Source of the DNA: Bradyrhizobium sp. NP1
GTDB taxonomy: Bacteria > Pseudomonadota > Alphaproteobacteria > Rhizobiales > Xanthobacteraceae
Assembly: GCF_030378205.1 (NCBI RefSeq)
Contig: NZ_CP127385.1
Span: forward strand, 3,698,001 to 3,762,000
Reading direction: 5' to 3'
Length of the DNA: 64,000 nucleotides
The notes under the pieces are model-generated. The model worked only from the letters and a program-made list of their open reading frames with translations. It did no database searches and was not told the origin of the DNA. Shown one piece after another: positions 8,096 through 18,033 of the stretch. How positions within the stretch are numbered: position 1 is the first letter of the stretch; each line of letters starts with the position of its first letter. Both the position numbers and the translations under genes were made by a program.

Positions 8096-11000
8096 ATGTC
8101 CAGCGCCGGTTTCGTCCATCTCCACGTCCATTCCGCCTATTCGCTGCTGAAGGGCTCGATCAAGATCGCCAAGCTCGGCGAGCTCGCGAAGGCCGACCGC
8201 CAGCCGGCGCTGGCGCTCACCGACACCGACAACATGTTCGGGGCGCTGGAATTCTCCGACAAGATGGCCGGCTACGGCATCCAGCCGATCGTCGGCTGCG
8301 AGCTCGCGATCGATTTCGGCGACCAGGACCCGAACGCGAGGAATGCGCATTCAGCTGCGCCGGCCCACGTCGTGCTGCTGGCGGCGCGCGAGATCGGCTA
8401 CCGCAATCTGATGCGCTTGAACTCGCGGGCGTTCCTGGAAACGCCGGTGCATCAGGCGCCGCACATCAAGGTCGATTGGCTGAAAGACAATGCGGAGGGG
8501 CTGATCGCCCTGACCGGCGGCCCGGACGGGCCGCTCGCGCTGGCGCTGCGCGCCGGCCATGACGCGCTGGCCGCCGCGCGCTGCGAGCAGCTCGCCGGGG
8601 TGTTCGGAGACCGCCTCTATATCGAATTGCAGCGCCACGGGCTGGACAAGGAGCGCCGCGTCGAGGGCGGGCTGATCGATCTCGCCTATGCCAGGGGCCT
8701 GCCGCTGGTCGCGACCAACGAACCCTATTTCGCCAGCAACGACGATTATGAAGCGCATGATGCGCTGCTCTGCATCGCCGGCGGCCATCTGATCGCCGAG
8801 ACCGAGCGCACCCAGCTCACCACCGACCACCGCTTCAAGACCCGGGCCGAGATGGCCGTGCTGTTCGCCGACATCCCGGAGGCGCTCGCGTCCACGATCG
8901 AGATTGCCGAGCGTTGCGCTTACCGGCCGATGACCCGCAAGCCGATCCTGCCGCGCTTCACGGTCGGCGCAGGCGCAAGCGCCGCCGACGCGCAGGCCGA
9001 GGAGGCGGCCGAGCTGCGCCGCCAGGCCGAGGAGGGGCTCGCGCGGCGGTTGAAGGTGCACGGCCTGTCGCCTTCGACCACGGAGGAGGACTACAGCAAG
9101 CGGCTCGCCTTCGAGCTCGACGTCATCACCCGCATGAACTATGCGGGCTACTTCCTGATCGTTTCCGACTTCATCAAATGGGCGAAGGCGCACGGCATTC
9201 CGGTCGGTCCGGGCCGCGGCTCCGGCGCCGGCTCGCTGGTCGCCTGGTCGCTCACCATCACCGATCTCGATCCGATTCGTTTCGGGCTGCTGTTCGAGCG
9301 CTTCCTCAATCCCGAGCGCGTCTCGATGCCGGACTTCGACATCGACTTCTGCCAGGACCGGCGCGGCGAGGTGATTGAATATGTTCAGCAGCGCTACGGC
9401 CGCGACCAGGTCGCCCAGATCATCACCTTCGGCACGCTGCAGGCGCGCGGCGTGCTGCGCGACGTCGGCCGCGTGCTGCAGATGCCCTATGGCCAGGTCG
9501 ACAAGCTGACCAAACTGGTGCCGCAGAATCCGGCAGCGCCGGTGACGCTCGCGGCCGCGATTGCCAGCGAGCCGAAGCTGCAGGCTTTCCGCGACGAGGA
9601 TCCCGTGGTGGCGCGGGCCTTCGACATCGCGCAGCGGCTCGAAGGCCTGACGCGGCACGCCTCCACCCATGCCGCCGGCATCGTGATCGGTGACCGACCC
9701 TTGAGCGAGCTCGTGCCGCTCTACCGCGATCCGAAGTCCGACATGCCGGTGACCCAGTTCAACATGAAATGGGTCGAGCCGGCGGGCCTCGTCAAATTCG
9801 ACTTCCTCGGGCTGAAGACGCTCACCGTGCTCGATGTCGCGGTGAAGCTGTTGAAGCAGCGCGACGTCGACGTCGAGCTTGCGACCCTGCCGATCGACGA
9901 CGCGCCGAGCTACCAGATGCTGGCGCGGGGCGATGTGGTCGGCGTGTTCCAGGTGGAAAGCCAGGGCATGCGGCGGGCGCTGATCGACATGCGCCCGGAC
10001 CGCTTCGAGGACATCATCGCGCTGGTTGCGCTCTATCGCCCCGGCCCGATGGCCAACATCCCGACCTATTGCGCGCGCAAGCACGGCGACGAGGAGCCGG
10101 AATACCTGCATCCGATCCTGGAGCCGATCCTCAAGGAGACCTTCGGCGTCATCATCTACCAGGAGCAGGTGATGCAGATCGCGCAGCAGATGGCGGGCTA
10201 CTCGCTCGGCCAGGCCGACCTGCTGCGCCGCGCGATGGGCAAGAAGATCCGCGCCGAGATGGAGAAGCAGCGCGAGGTTTTCGTCGCCGGCTCGGTGAAG
10301 AACGGCGTGCCGAAGGGGCAGGCCGACACCATCTTCGAGCTTCTCGCCAAGTTCGCCGACTACGGCTTCAACAAGAGCCATGCCGCGGCCTACGCGCTGG
10401 TGTCCTACCACACCGCCTACATGAAGGCGCATTATCCGGTGGAGTTCATCGCGGCGTCGATGACGCTCGACCTCAACAACACCGACAAGCTCAGCGAATT
10501 CAGGGCCGAGGCGCAGCGGCTCGGCATCAAGGTTGAAGCCCCGAACATCAACCGGTCCGGCGCCACCTTCGAGGTCGGCGACAACACCATCTACTATGCG
10601 CTTGCCGCGCTGAAGGGGGTGGGCTTGCAGGCGGTCGAGCAGATCGTGGAGGCGCGCAAGAGTAAGGGCGCCTTCACTTCGCTCGCGGACTTCGCCGCCC
10701 GCGTCAATCCGCGCGCCATCAACAAGCGCATCATCGAGAGCCTCGCCGCCGCCGGCGCGTTCGACACGCTCGAGCCCAACCGCGCCCGGGTCTTCGCAGG
10801 GGCGGATGCGGTCCTCGCCGCCTGCCAGCGCGCGCATGAGGCCGCGACCATCGGCCAGAACGACATGTTCGGCAATGCGGCTGATGCCCCGACCATCATG
10901 CTGCCGCAGATCGAGCCGTGGCTGCCGGCCGAGCGGCTGCGCCGGGAATATGACGCGATCGGCTTCTTCCTTTCAGGTCATCCGCTCGACGATTACGCGA

Positions 11001-11617
11001 CCGTGCTGAAGCGGCTGCGCGTGCAGTCCTGGGCGGAATTTTCCCGCGCGGTGAAGACCGGCGTCACCGCGGGAAAGGTGGCCGCGACCGTGGTGTCGCG
11101 GATGGAGCGGCGCACCAAGACCGGCAACAAGATGGGCATCATCGGCCTGTCCGATCCGACCGGCCATTTCGAGGCGGTGTTGTTCTCGGAGGGGCTCGCG
11201 CAGTACCGCGAGCTGCTGGAGCCGGGCGCCGCCGTGCTGTTGCAGCTCGGCGCCGAATTGCAGGGCGAGGACATCCGCGCCCGCGTGCTGCATGCCGAGC
11301 CGCTGGACGATGCCGCCGCCAAGACCCAGAAGGGCCTGCGCATCTTCCTGCGCGACACCAAGCCGCTGGACTCGATCGCCAGGCGGCTCAACATGCCGGA
11401 GAGCCAGCCGGCGGCCGGAGCCGCTGCCGCTCGCGGAACGCCGGCCAAGCCGGCAGCGCCGCCGCCTGCGGGAGCCGACGGCGAGGTGTCGCTCGTGCTC
11501 ATGCTGGATCTCGAGACCGAGATCGAGATGAAGCTGCCGGGTCGCTTCAAGGTCTCGCCGCAGATCGCCGGCGCGCTGAAGGCGGTCTCGGGCGTCGTCG
11601 ACGTGCAGACGCTCTGA
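8096..11617 (+). CDS. dnaE: DNA polymerase III subunit alpha (replicative DnaE1)
   Basis: Catalytic subunit of the replicative DNA polymerase, about 1173 residues. The N-terminal PHP domain begins FVHLHVHSAYSLLKGS and keeps its metal-binding histidines. The palm holds GPGRGSGAGSLVAW near residue 375 and the catalytic MPDFDIDFCQDRRGEV near 415. Fingers segments include YRPGPMANIPTYCARKHG and FNKSHAAAYALVSYHTAYMKAHYP. A helix-hairpin-helix and an OB-fold lie toward the C-terminus. The length and PHP region fit DnaE1 rather than the shorter SOS polymerase DnaE2. ATG 8096 is used; an in-frame GTG at 8090 is also possible, and neither has a strong Shine-Dalgarno sequence. The LexA boxes 285 or more bases upstream belong to the short ORF at 7830, though read-through into dnaE cannot be excluded. 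Confidence 0.95.
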   Translation: MSSAGFVHLHVHSAYSLLKGSIKIAKLGELAKADRQPALALTDTDNMFGALEFSDKMAGYGIQPIVGCELAIDFGDQDPNARNAHSAAPAHVVLLAAREIGYRNLMRLNSRAFLETPVHQAPHIKVDWLKDNAEGLIALTGGPDGPLALALRAGHDALAAARCEQLAGVFGDRLYIELQRHGLDKERRVEGGLIDLAYARGLPLVATNEPYFASNDDYEAHDALLCIAGGHLIAETERTQLTTDHRFKTRAEMAVLFADIPEALASTIEIAERCAYRPMTRKPILPRFTVGAGASAADAQAEEAAELRRQAEEGLARRLKVHGLSPSTTEEDYSKRLAFELDVITRMNYAGYFLIVSDFIKWAKAHGIPVGPGRGSGAGSLVAWSLTITDLDPIRFGLLFERFLNPERVSMPDFDIDFCQDRRGEVIEYVQQRYGRDQVAQIITFGTLQARGVLRDVGRVLQMPYGQVDKLTKLVPQNPAAPVTLAAAIASEPKLQAFRDEDPVVARAFDIAQRLEGLTRHASTHAAGIVIGDRPLSELVPLYRDPKSDMPVTQFNMKWVEPAGLVKFDFLGLKTLTVLDVAVKLLKQRDVDVELATLPIDDAPSYQMLARGDVVGVFQVESQGMRRALIDMRPDRFEDIIALVALYRPGPMANIPTYCARKHGDEEPEYLHPILEPILKETFGVIIYQEQVMQIAQQMAGYSLGQADLLRRAMGKKIRAEMEKQREVFVAGSVKNGVPKGQADTIFELLAKFADYGFNKSHAAAYALVSYHTAYMKAHYPVEFIAASMTLDLNNTDKLSEFRAEAQRLGIKVEAPNINRSGATFEVGDNTIYYALAALKGVGLQAVEQIVEARKSKGAFTSLADFAARVNPRAINKRIIESLAAAGAFDTLEPNRARVFAGADAVLAACQRAHEAATIGQNDMFGNAADAPTIMLPQIEPWLPAERLRREYDAIGFFLSGHPLDDYATVLKRLRVQSWAEFSRAVKTGVTAGKVAATVVSRMERRTKTGNKMGIIGLSDPTGHFEAVLFSEGLAQYRELLEPGAAVLLQLGAELQGEDIRARVLHAEPLDDAAAKTQKGLRIFLRDTKPLDSIARRLNMPESQPAAGAAAARGTPAKPAAPPPAGADGEVSLVLMLDLETEIEMKLPGRFKVSPQIAGALKAVSGVVDVQTL

Positions 11618-11796
11618 TGCCCTGAACTCCAGGCGGGCTGGCGCGTTATTCCCGGGCGCCTCGCCAGCGCGCCGGTCTTTTGCCGGGCTGCCATGCGCCC
11701 TGCCTTGTTGGCAACGTATTTCGTTCAAAGGATGTTCAGACAGCACGGCTCTGAATGCCCAAAACCCGTGTTCCCAAGCAACAAGGCGGAACGCCC

Positions 11797-14334
11797 ATGC
11801 GACTGGTCAAGATCCTCTCATTCTGTTCCGTTTGTCTGCTCGTGCTTTCGGGATCGCTGAGCCCGGCCGCCGCCCAGCAACAGGAAAAGCGCATCGCGCT
11901 CGTCGTTGGCAACGGCGCCTATGCCAAGTCGCCGCTCGCGACCGCGGCCAATGACGCCGGCCTGATCGCCCAGAGCTTGCAGGCCGCTGGCTTCGACGTG
12001 GTCGGGGCGCGCGACCTCGACGCCGATTCGCTGCGCAAGACGTTCCGCGACTTCATGCAGAAAGTGGAGAGCGATCCCGCCAACACGGTCGCGATGGTGT
12101 ATCTCGCCGGTTACGGCGTGCAGCTCGCCGGCGAGAACTACTTCATTCCGGTCGATGCCACTGTTAACCGCGACACCGATATTCCGATCGAGGGGCTGCG
12201 GGTCAGCGACTACACGCGCGAATTCGCCTCGGCGCCTTTGAAAGCCAGTGTCTTCGTGCTCGATGCCGCGCGGCAGCAGCCCTTCATCGAAGGCGGAAAC
12301 TCGATCGCGAGCGGCCTTGCCCTCGTTGATCCCGCGCCGAACTCGCTGATCGCGTTCAACGCCGCGCCCGGCACCGTCGCGCCGACGGAGCCTGGTCCCT
12401 ACGGCGCCTATGCCCAAGCGCTGGCTGAAATGATCCGCACCGGCGGATTGTCGCTGCCGGAGGTTTTCGATCGCGTGCGCCTGCGTGTCAGCGAGAACAC
12501 CAAGGGCGCGCAAATCCCCTGGGATGCCCAGAAGATCCAGGCGCAGTTCGCCTTCTTCGATCGCGCGCCGGACGCACCGCCCGTGCAGGGCACGCCCGAT
12601 CAGGTCGCCGCGATCCGCGAGCGGCCGATGCGCGATCTCGGCGCGCAGGAGGCGTTCACCGCGGCCCTCGCACGCGACACGATGCAGGGCTACGAGGATT
12701 TTCTCGTCGCCTATCCCGGCGATCCCCTGGCAAAGCGGGTGAGGGCGATCGTCGCCGCGCGCCGTGAGGCCATTACGTGGCGCCGCACCTATCTCGCCGA
12801 TACGCCGGACGCCTATTGGTCCTATTTGCGGCGCTATCCGCGCGGGCCCCATGCGTGGGATGCGCGGCGACGCCTGACGATCCTGTCCGCGGCGCTGGAG
12901 CCACCGCCGTCATTTGCGATGATCGACTACGACCTGCCGCCGCCGCCGCCGGACGAGATCGTCTATGTCGACCGTCCGGTGCTCTATTTCGGCGATCCGG
13001 ATTTCGACTTCGCGCCGCCGCCCCCGCCGCCGGTCTTCTTCCTGCCGCCGCCGCCGCCGGATTTCGTGGTGCTGACGCCGCCATACGCGCCGGTCGGGTT
13101 GTTCATCCTGCCGCAGCCGGTTTTCGTGCCGATTCCGGTGTTCTGCCAGCCGCCGGTCTATGTCGCGCCGCCGCCGAACAACATCATCTACAACAACATC
13201 CACAACACGACGATCATCAACAACACCATCAACGTTGCGCCGACGACGCAGAACAATATCGTGACCGCTGCCGCCAACAATCAGACCGGCGCGGCGCCGC
13301 CGATATCGAAGTCGCTGCAGATGAAAGCCGCGGCGATCAACTCGGGCCAGGCGCCGGTACCCCAGCACGCGCTCATCAACACGAACGCAAAGACCTCGAC
13401 CAAGGCGGTCTTTCCGACCAATGCGACGTCCACGACCGCCACCACGACGCCGCCGCCGCAGGTAGCCGTGACGAAGCCGGGAACCGCGACCCAGCAGGGA
13501 ATGGGCACCCGGCCTGCCATCGGGACCCAACAGGGAACGGCGAACCTCAAGCCAGGCAATGCTCTGCCTGGCAGCCCGAGCGGAACGGCGCTTCCTGTTC
13601 AGGCCGGCAAGGGCAATGAGGCGAGCAAGGGCGGCGCGCCGGGGACGACCGGCCCCGGCGGATTGACGCCCAACACGAAGCTGGGCACGACGCAGCCGGG
13701 TGCTCCGGGGACGGGTTCGAATACGGCGAACCCCAACCGGCCCGGGGGAACGTCGACAACGCCTGGCGTCAACGCCAAGTCCGATGCCAAGTCCGGCGTC
13801 TCGCCGCCGGCCAATGCCAAGCTCACGCCTCAGACGACGACGCCGACCACCACGTCGCCCACGGCGGCGCACTCGAACGCTCAGGAGCGCGCCAACACGG
13901 TCAATCCGGCGAATACGGCCAATACGGCCCCGGCAAAGCCCGGCGAGACCAAGTTGACGCCGCCTTCGCAGTCGCCTTCGCAGTCGCACGCCAATGTGCA
14001 GCCGGCCCAGCGCGAGAAGCTGACGCCTCCGGTGCAATCGAGGCCGGTGACCCCGGCAATGCGGCCGGCCGCCCAGCCGCAGATCAGGCCTGAGGCGAGG
14101 CGGGTCGCTCCGCCACCGCCTCCGCCGCCCCCCGTTCGCCAGCCCCAGGTGACCCGGGTCGCCCCGCCGCCCCCGCCGCCACGGGCGGCCGCGCCGCCGC
14201 CCCCGCCGCGTCCGGCGCCCCAGATCGCGCGGCCGGCGCCACCTCCGCCGCCCCGGCCGGCGCCACCTCCGCCGCCGCGCCCGGCCGCGCCGGCTGCCGC
14301 GAAGAAATGCCCGCCGAACGTCGCCAAATGCTAG
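11797..14334 (+). CDS. Secreted caspase-like (peptidase C14) protein with both catalytic residues replaced
   Basis: Exported protein of 845 residues: signal peptide (1-26, ending SPAAA), then a caspase p20-like domain at about 31-270. The fold motifs are plain (KRIALVVGNGAYA, NDAGLIAQSLQAAGFDVV, VYLAGYGVQLAGENYFIPVDA, SVFVLDAARQQPF). The catalytic histidine of the usual AGHG motif is Tyr106, and the cysteine of the usual DACR motif is Ala158. The protein is therefore predicted to be a pseudo-protease. A short repeat-like region follows (YLADTPDAYWSYLRRYPRG), then a long low-complexity tail: proline-rich, then Asn/Thr-rich (IIYNNIHNTTIINN), then PPPPP blocks to a terminal AAKKCPPNVAKC. The start has AAGGCGGA upstream; an earlier in-frame ATG at 11755 would disrupt the signal peptide. 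A perfect-stem terminator follows the gene. Confidence 0.85.
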   Translation: MRLVKILSFCSVCLLVLSGSLSPAAAQQQEKRIALVVGNGAYAKSPLATAANDAGLIAQSLQAAGFDVVGARDLDADSLRKTFRDFMQKVESDPANTVAMVYLAGYGVQLAGENYFIPVDATVNRDTDIPIEGLRVSDYTREFASAPLKASVFVLDAARQQPFIEGGNSIASGLALVDPAPNSLIAFNAAPGTVAPTEPGPYGAYAQALAEMIRTGGLSLPEVFDRVRLRVSENTKGAQIPWDAQKIQAQFAFFDRAPDAPPVQGTPDQVAAIRERPMRDLGAQEAFTAALARDTMQGYEDFLVAYPGDPLAKRVRAIVAARREAITWRRTYLADTPDAYWSYLRRYPRGPHAWDARRRLTILSAALEPPPSFAMIDYDLPPPPPDEIVYVDRPVLYFGDPDFDFAPPPPPPVFFLPPPPPDFVVLTPPYAPVGLFILPQPVFVPIPVFCQPPVYVAPPPNNIIYNNIHNTTIINNTINVAPTTQNNIVTAAANNQTGAAPPISKSLQMKAAAINSGQAPVPQHALINTNAKTSTKAVFPTNATSTTATTTPPPQVAVTKPGTATQQGMGTRPAIGTQQGTANLKPGNALPGSPSGTALPVQAGKGNEASKGGAPGTTGPGGLTPNTKLGTTQPGAPGTGSNTANPNRPGGTSTTPGVNAKSDAKSGVSPPANAKLTPQTTTPTTTSPTAAHSNAQERANTVNPANTANTAPAKPGETKLTPPSQSPSQSHANVQPAQREKLTPPVQSRPVTPAMRPAAQPQIRPEARRVAPPPPPPPPVRQPQVTRVAPPPPPPRAAAPPPPPRPAPQIARPAPPPPPRPAPPPPPRPAAPAAAKKCPPNVAKC

Positions 14335-14341
14335 GTGATCG

Positions 14342-14377
14342 GCCGGTCAGGCCCCCGATTCCGACGGCCTGACCGGC
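14342..14377 (+). terminator. Hairpin terminator after the caspase-like gene
   Basis: Perfect 12-base stem GCCGGTCAGGCC / GGCCTGACCGGC with a 12-base loop, starting 8 bases after the stop codon. No clean T-run follows. Confidence 0.6.
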
Positions 14378-14409
14378 GCCCGGCGGGGTCTCGATCAGGC
14401 CGTATTTCC

Positions 14410-14437
14410 TTGCTTCCTGGGAAAATACCGCTATATA
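14410..14437 (+). promoter_or_regulatory. Candidate rpsB promoter
   Basis: TTGCTT (14410-14415), a 16-base spacer, then TATATA (14432-14437). It sits 110 bases before rpsB and downstream of the preceding terminator, so it would drive the rpsB-tsf transcript with a leader of about 100 bases. Confidence 0.5.
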
Positions 14438-14547
14438 GCCGGCCATCTCACACGGAAACTTGGCTGAAAAGGCCGTCCGGTGGCAACCGGGCCGAAAAGG
14501 CTCGTTTGCTCACACGTTTCCGGAGGAACCAACCGGAGAATTAGACC

Positions 14548-15546
14548 ATGGCGCTACCCGACTTCACTATGCGTCAGCTGCTCGAGGCTGGCGTGCACTT
14601 CGGCCATCAGGCCCACCGCTGGAATCCGAAAATGGCGGAGTACATTTTCGGTGCCCGCAACAATATCCACATCATCGACCTCGCCCAGACCGTGCCGATG
14701 CTGCACCGGGCGCTGCAGGCTGTCAGCGACACCGTTTCCAAGGGCGGCCGCATCCTGTTCGTGGGCACCAAGCGCCAGGCGCAGGACGGCGTCGCCGATG
14801 CGGCCAAGCGTTCGGCGCAGTATTTCGTCAATTCGCGCTGGCTCGGCGGCACGCTCACCAACTGGAAGACGGTTTCCGCCTCGATCAAGCGGCTGCGCCA
14901 GCTCGAGGAGATGCTTTCGTCCGGCGAAGGCGCCCAGTACACCAAGAAGGAGCGGCTGACGCTGCAGCGCGAGCGCGACAAGCTCGACCGCTCGCTCGGC
15001 GGCATCAAGGACATGGGCGGTCTTCCCGACATGATCTTCGTGATCGACACCAACAAGGAAGACATCGCGATTGCGGAGGCGCGGCGGCTCAACATCCCGG
15101 TCGCCGCCATCGTCGACACCAACTCCGATCCGAAGGGCATCACCTATGTGGTGCCGGGCAATGACGACGCCGGCCGCGCCATTTCGCTCTATTGCGACCT
15201 CGTGGCGCGTGCTGCGATCGACGGTATTTCCCGCGGCCAGGGCGATGCTGGCATCGATATCGGCGCTGCCGCCCAGCCGATGCGGGAGGATCTGCCGGCG
15301 GTATCGACCGCCTCGGGCTTCCAGGGGCTGGCGGGTCCGCGCGGCACCGCCGACGACCTCAAGAAGCTGCCTGGTGTTTCGGGCGCGATCGAGAAGAAGT
15401 TCAACGACCTCGGCATCTTCCACTACTGGCAGCTCGCCGAGCTCAACCACGATACCGCCCACAAGATCGGCGAAGAGGTCGGTCTTCCGAGCCGGGCCGA
15501 TGCCTGGGTGGCCAAGGCCAAGGCGCTCACGGCCGAAGCCGAATAG
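14548..15546 (+). CDS. rpsB: 30S ribosomal protein S2 with C-terminal extension
   Basis: Small-subunit ribosomal protein, first gene of the rpsB-tsf-pyrH-frr cluster. Residues 1-230 are canonical S2 ([75 protein letters not shown]). At 332 residues it is about 90 longer than E. coli S2. The extra C-terminal part includes [19 protein letters not shown] and [19 protein letters not shown], which resembles a helix-hairpin-helix-type module. I recall similar extensions in other Bradyrhizobium S2 proteins. The gene has a candidate promoter about 110 bases upstream. Confidence 0.97.
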   Translation: MALPDFTMRQLLEAGVHFGHQAHRWNPKMAEYIFGARNNIHIIDLAQTVPMLHRALQAVSDTVSKGGRILFVGTKRQAQDGVADAAKRSAQYFVNSRWLGGTLTNWKTVSASIKRLRQLEEMLSSGEGAQYTKKERLTLQRERDKLDRSLGGIKDMGGLPDMIFVIDTNKEDIAIAEARRLNIPVAAIVDTNSDPKGITYVVPGNDDAGRAISLYCDLVARAAIDGISRGQGDAGIDIGAAAQPMREDLPAVSTASGFQGLAGPRGTADDLKKLPGVSGAIEKKFNDLGIFHYWQLAELNHDTAHKIGEEVGLPSRADAWVAKAKALTAEAE

Positions 15547-15668
15547 ATTTGCGCGAATGGCCGGACCGGTTCCGGCCTTCACCCTGTTTTGCATTTCCCG
15601 ATGGCAGGCGTTGCGGCGATTCCTGATCCCGCGACGCGGCCGGCCAGCGGGCATAGAGGACATTCACG

Positions 15669-16592
15669 ATGGCTACGATCACTGCAGCGATGGTCAAGGA
15701 CCTGCGCGAATCCACCGGCGCGGGCATGATGGATTGCAAGGCGGCGCTCACCGAAACCGGTGGCGACATGCAGGCCGCCCAGGACTGGCTGCGCAAGAAG
15801 GGCCTCTCCAAGGCGGCCAAGAAGGCCGGTCGGGTTGCGGCGGAGGGCCTGATCGGCGCGTTGACCGCGGGCACCAAGGGCGTGGTCGTCGAGGTCAATT
15901 CCGAAACCGATTTCGTTGCGCGCAACGAGCAGTTCCAGGGTCTCGTCAAGATGATCGCGCAGGTCGCGCTCGAGGCCGGCGCCGACGTCGAGAAGATCAA
16001 GGCGGCCAAGGTCGGCAGCGTGACGGTCGAGGCCGCCATTTCGGACGCGATCGCGACCATCGGCGAGAACATGACGCTGCGTCGCGCGGCCGTGCTGCGG
16101 GTCGATAAGGGCGTGGTATCGAGCTATGTGCACAACGCCGTGGTCGACGGCGCGGGCAAGATGGGCGTGATCGTGGCGCTCGAATCGGCCGGCAAGGCCG
16201 ACGAACTCGCCCAGCTCGGCCGCCAGCTCGCCATGCATGTCGCGGCCGCCAATCCGCTGGCGATCGACCCGGCCGGGCTCGATCCGACCCTGATCAAGCG
16301 GGAGAAGGACGTGCTGGCCGACAAGTACCGCCAGCAGGGCAAGCCGGAGAACGTGATCGAGAAGATCGTAGAGTCCGGCCTGAAGACCTTCTACAAGGAA
16401 GTTTGCCTGCTGGAACAGGCCTTTATCCATGACAGCGGCAAATCGGTTGCCCAGGCGGTCAAGGAAGCTGAGGGCAAAATCGGCGGAGCAGTGAAGATCG
16501 CCGGCTTTGTGCGCTATGCTCTCGGCGAGGGAATCGAAAAGCAAGAGTCCGATTTCGCGGCCGAGGTCGCTGCCGCCAGCGGCAAGAAGTAA
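15669..16592 (+). CDS. tsf: Translation elongation factor Ts
   Basis: Nucleotide exchange factor that regenerates EF-Tu-GTP. The 307-residue product begins with the EF-Ts signature: [29 protein letters not shown] without a long N-terminal extension. It also carries the core motif [18 protein letters not shown], the [16 protein letters not shown] segment and the coiled subdomain ([22 protein letters not shown]). Full length for an alphaproteobacterial EF-Ts. It lies 122 bases after rpsB, a standard linkage reflecting cotranscription of the two translation genes. Confidence 0.97.
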   Translation: MATITAAMVKDLRESTGAGMMDCKAALTETGGDMQAAQDWLRKKGLSKAAKKAGRVAAEGLIGALTAGTKGVVVEVNSETDFVARNEQFQGLVKMIAQVALEAGADVEKIKAAKVGSVTVEAAISDAIATIGENMTLRRAAVLRVDKGVVSSYVHNAVVDGAGKMGVIVALESAGKADELAQLGRQLAMHVAAANPLAIDPAGLDPTLIKREKDVLADKYRQQGKPENVIEKIVESGLKTFYKEVCLLEQAFIHDSGKSVAQAVKEAEGKIGGAVKIAGFVRYALGEGIEKQESDFAAEVAAASGKK

Positions 16593-16661
16593 CCCGCCGG
16601 ACTGTCCTGCTCCGGCGTGCCAAGCACGCCGGCCGCGTGCGGGGAAGGGAAGCAGATCGCA

Positions 16662-17378
16662 ATGGCCGAGCCTGTCTACCGTCGGGTGGTGATCAAGCTG
16701 TCTGGGGAATACCTTGCGGGCAGCAAGGGCTCCGGCATCGATCAGCCGACCGTGGACCGGATCGCAGGCGATCTGATCGCCGCCCGGGCGCTTGGTGCCG
16801 AGGTCGCTGTCGTGGTTGGCGGCGGCAACATGGTGCGCGGGGTCGAAGTGTCCTCGCGCGGCGTGTCGCGCCCGACCGGCGACACCATGGGCATGCTGGC
16901 GACCGTCATGAACTGCCTTGCGCTGGAGGCTGCGATCGAGCGCAAGGGAACGCCGGCGCGAACGCTGTCGGCGTTTGTCATGCCCGAAATCTGTGAGCTT
17001 TTCACCCGCGCTGCGGCGCACAAATACCTTGCCGAGGGCCGTATCGTGCTGCTCGGCGGCGGCACCGGCAATCCCTTCTTCACCACCGACACCACGGCGG
17101 TGCTGCGCGCCGCCGAGATCGACGCGCAAGCGGTGTTGAAAGCCACCAATGTCGACGGCGTCTACAGCGCCGATCCCAAGAAGGACCCATCCGCCAAGCG
17201 GTTCGACCGTTTGACGCATTCCCAGGCCATCGCGGGCGGTTACAAGGTTATGGACGCGACGGCATTCGCGCTTGCCCGTGAAACGTCGCTGCCTATCATC
17301 GTGTTCTCGATCGCCGAGCCGGGCTCGATCGGCGCCATCTTGCGCGGCAACGGCCACGGCACGATCGTCGCTGGCTGA
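16662..17378 (+). CDS. pyrH: UMP kinase
   Basis: Phosphorylates UMP to UDP in pyrimidine nucleotide synthesis. This is the bacterial amino-acid-kinase-fold enzyme, unrelated to eukaryotic UMP/CMP kinase. The 238-residue product has [18 protein letters not shown] at the N-terminus (phosphate-binding KLSGE), [11 protein letters not shown], a [16 protein letters not shown] helix and the conserved [26 protein letters not shown] segment. ATG 16662 directly precedes the conserved start, with a GGGAAGGGAAG purine-rich stretch upstream; the frame also extends to 16617, which is less likely. It sits between tsf and frr, as in most proteobacteria. Confidence 0.96.
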   Translation: MAEPVYRRVVIKLSGEYLAGSKGSGIDQPTVDRIAGDLIAARALGAEVAVVVGGGNMVRGVEVSSRGVSRPTGDTMGMLATVMNCLALEAAIERKGTPARTLSAFVMPEICELFTRAAAHKYLAEGRIVLLGGGTGNPFFTTDTTAVLRAAEIDAQAVLKATNVDGVYSADPKKDPSAKRFDRLTHSQAIAGGYKVMDATAFALARETSLPIIVFSIAEPGSIGAILRGNGHGTIVAG

Positions 17379-17440
17379 CCGGCGCCGCGGTTCCGAACCG
17401 GCCGGGCGCGTCGAGGAGCCGTATCAGGAGGAAGAGCGTT

Positions 17441-18004
17441 ATGGCCACGGGTAATTTTGATATCAACGAATTGAAGCGCCGGATGCAGGGCGCGACCCAG
17501 GCGCTCAAGCACGAACTCGGCGGCCTGCGTACCGGGCGCGCTTCAGCCTCCATGCTGGAGCCGGTGCAGGTCGACGCCTATGGCAGCCACATGCCGCTGA
17601 ACCAGCTTGCGACCATCTCGGTGCCGGAACCGCGCCTGATCTCGGTGCAGGTGTGGGACAAGTCCATGGTCAAGGCGGTGGAGAAGGCGATCGTCGATTC
17701 CAATCTCGGTCTTTCGCCGGCGACCGAGGGCCAGGTGCTTCGCCTGCGCATCCCCGAGCTCAACGAGGAGCGGCGCAAGGAGCTCGTCAAGGTCGCGCAC
17801 AAATATGCGGAAGCGGCCAAGGTCGCGGTACGCCATGTGCGCCGCGACGGTCTCGACGTCGTCAAGAAGCTCGAGAAGAACCACGAGATTTCCGAGGACG
17901 ACCAAGAGCGTTTCGCCAACGAGGTCCAGAAGGCGACCGACGGCATGATCGCCGAGATCGACCAGCTGCTCGCGGCCAAGGAAAAGGAAATCCTCACCGT
18001 CTGA
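17441..18004 (+). CDS. frr: Ribosome recycling factor
   Basis: Splits post-termination ribosomes together with EF-G. The 187-residue product has the full three-helix bundle and hinge domain: [38 protein letters not shown] at the N-terminal half, [24 protein letters not shown] in domain II, and the helix [32 protein letters not shown] strong ribosome-binding site, AGGAGGA, lies upstream of ATG 17441. The gap to pyrH is 62 bases and uppS starts 29 bases later. Confidence 0.97.
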   Translation: MATGNFDINELKRRMQGATQALKHELGGLRTGRASASMLEPVQVDAYGSHMPLNQLATISVPEPRLISVQVWDKSMVKAVEKAIVDSNLGLSPATEGQVLRLRIPELNEERRKELVKVAHKYAEAAKVAVRHVRRDGLDVVKKLEKNHEISEDDQERFANEVQKATDGMIAEIDQLLAAKEKEILTV

Positions 18005-18033
18005 TCGGCGGTGAGATTGTCCGGGATTGATTG

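Noticed and set aside
8351..10837. Long open frame on the reverse strand opposite dnaE (828 codons)
   Set aside because: Shadow of a high-G+C gene; the product is Arg/His/Asp-rich low complexity, and dnaE on the forward strand has full motif support.
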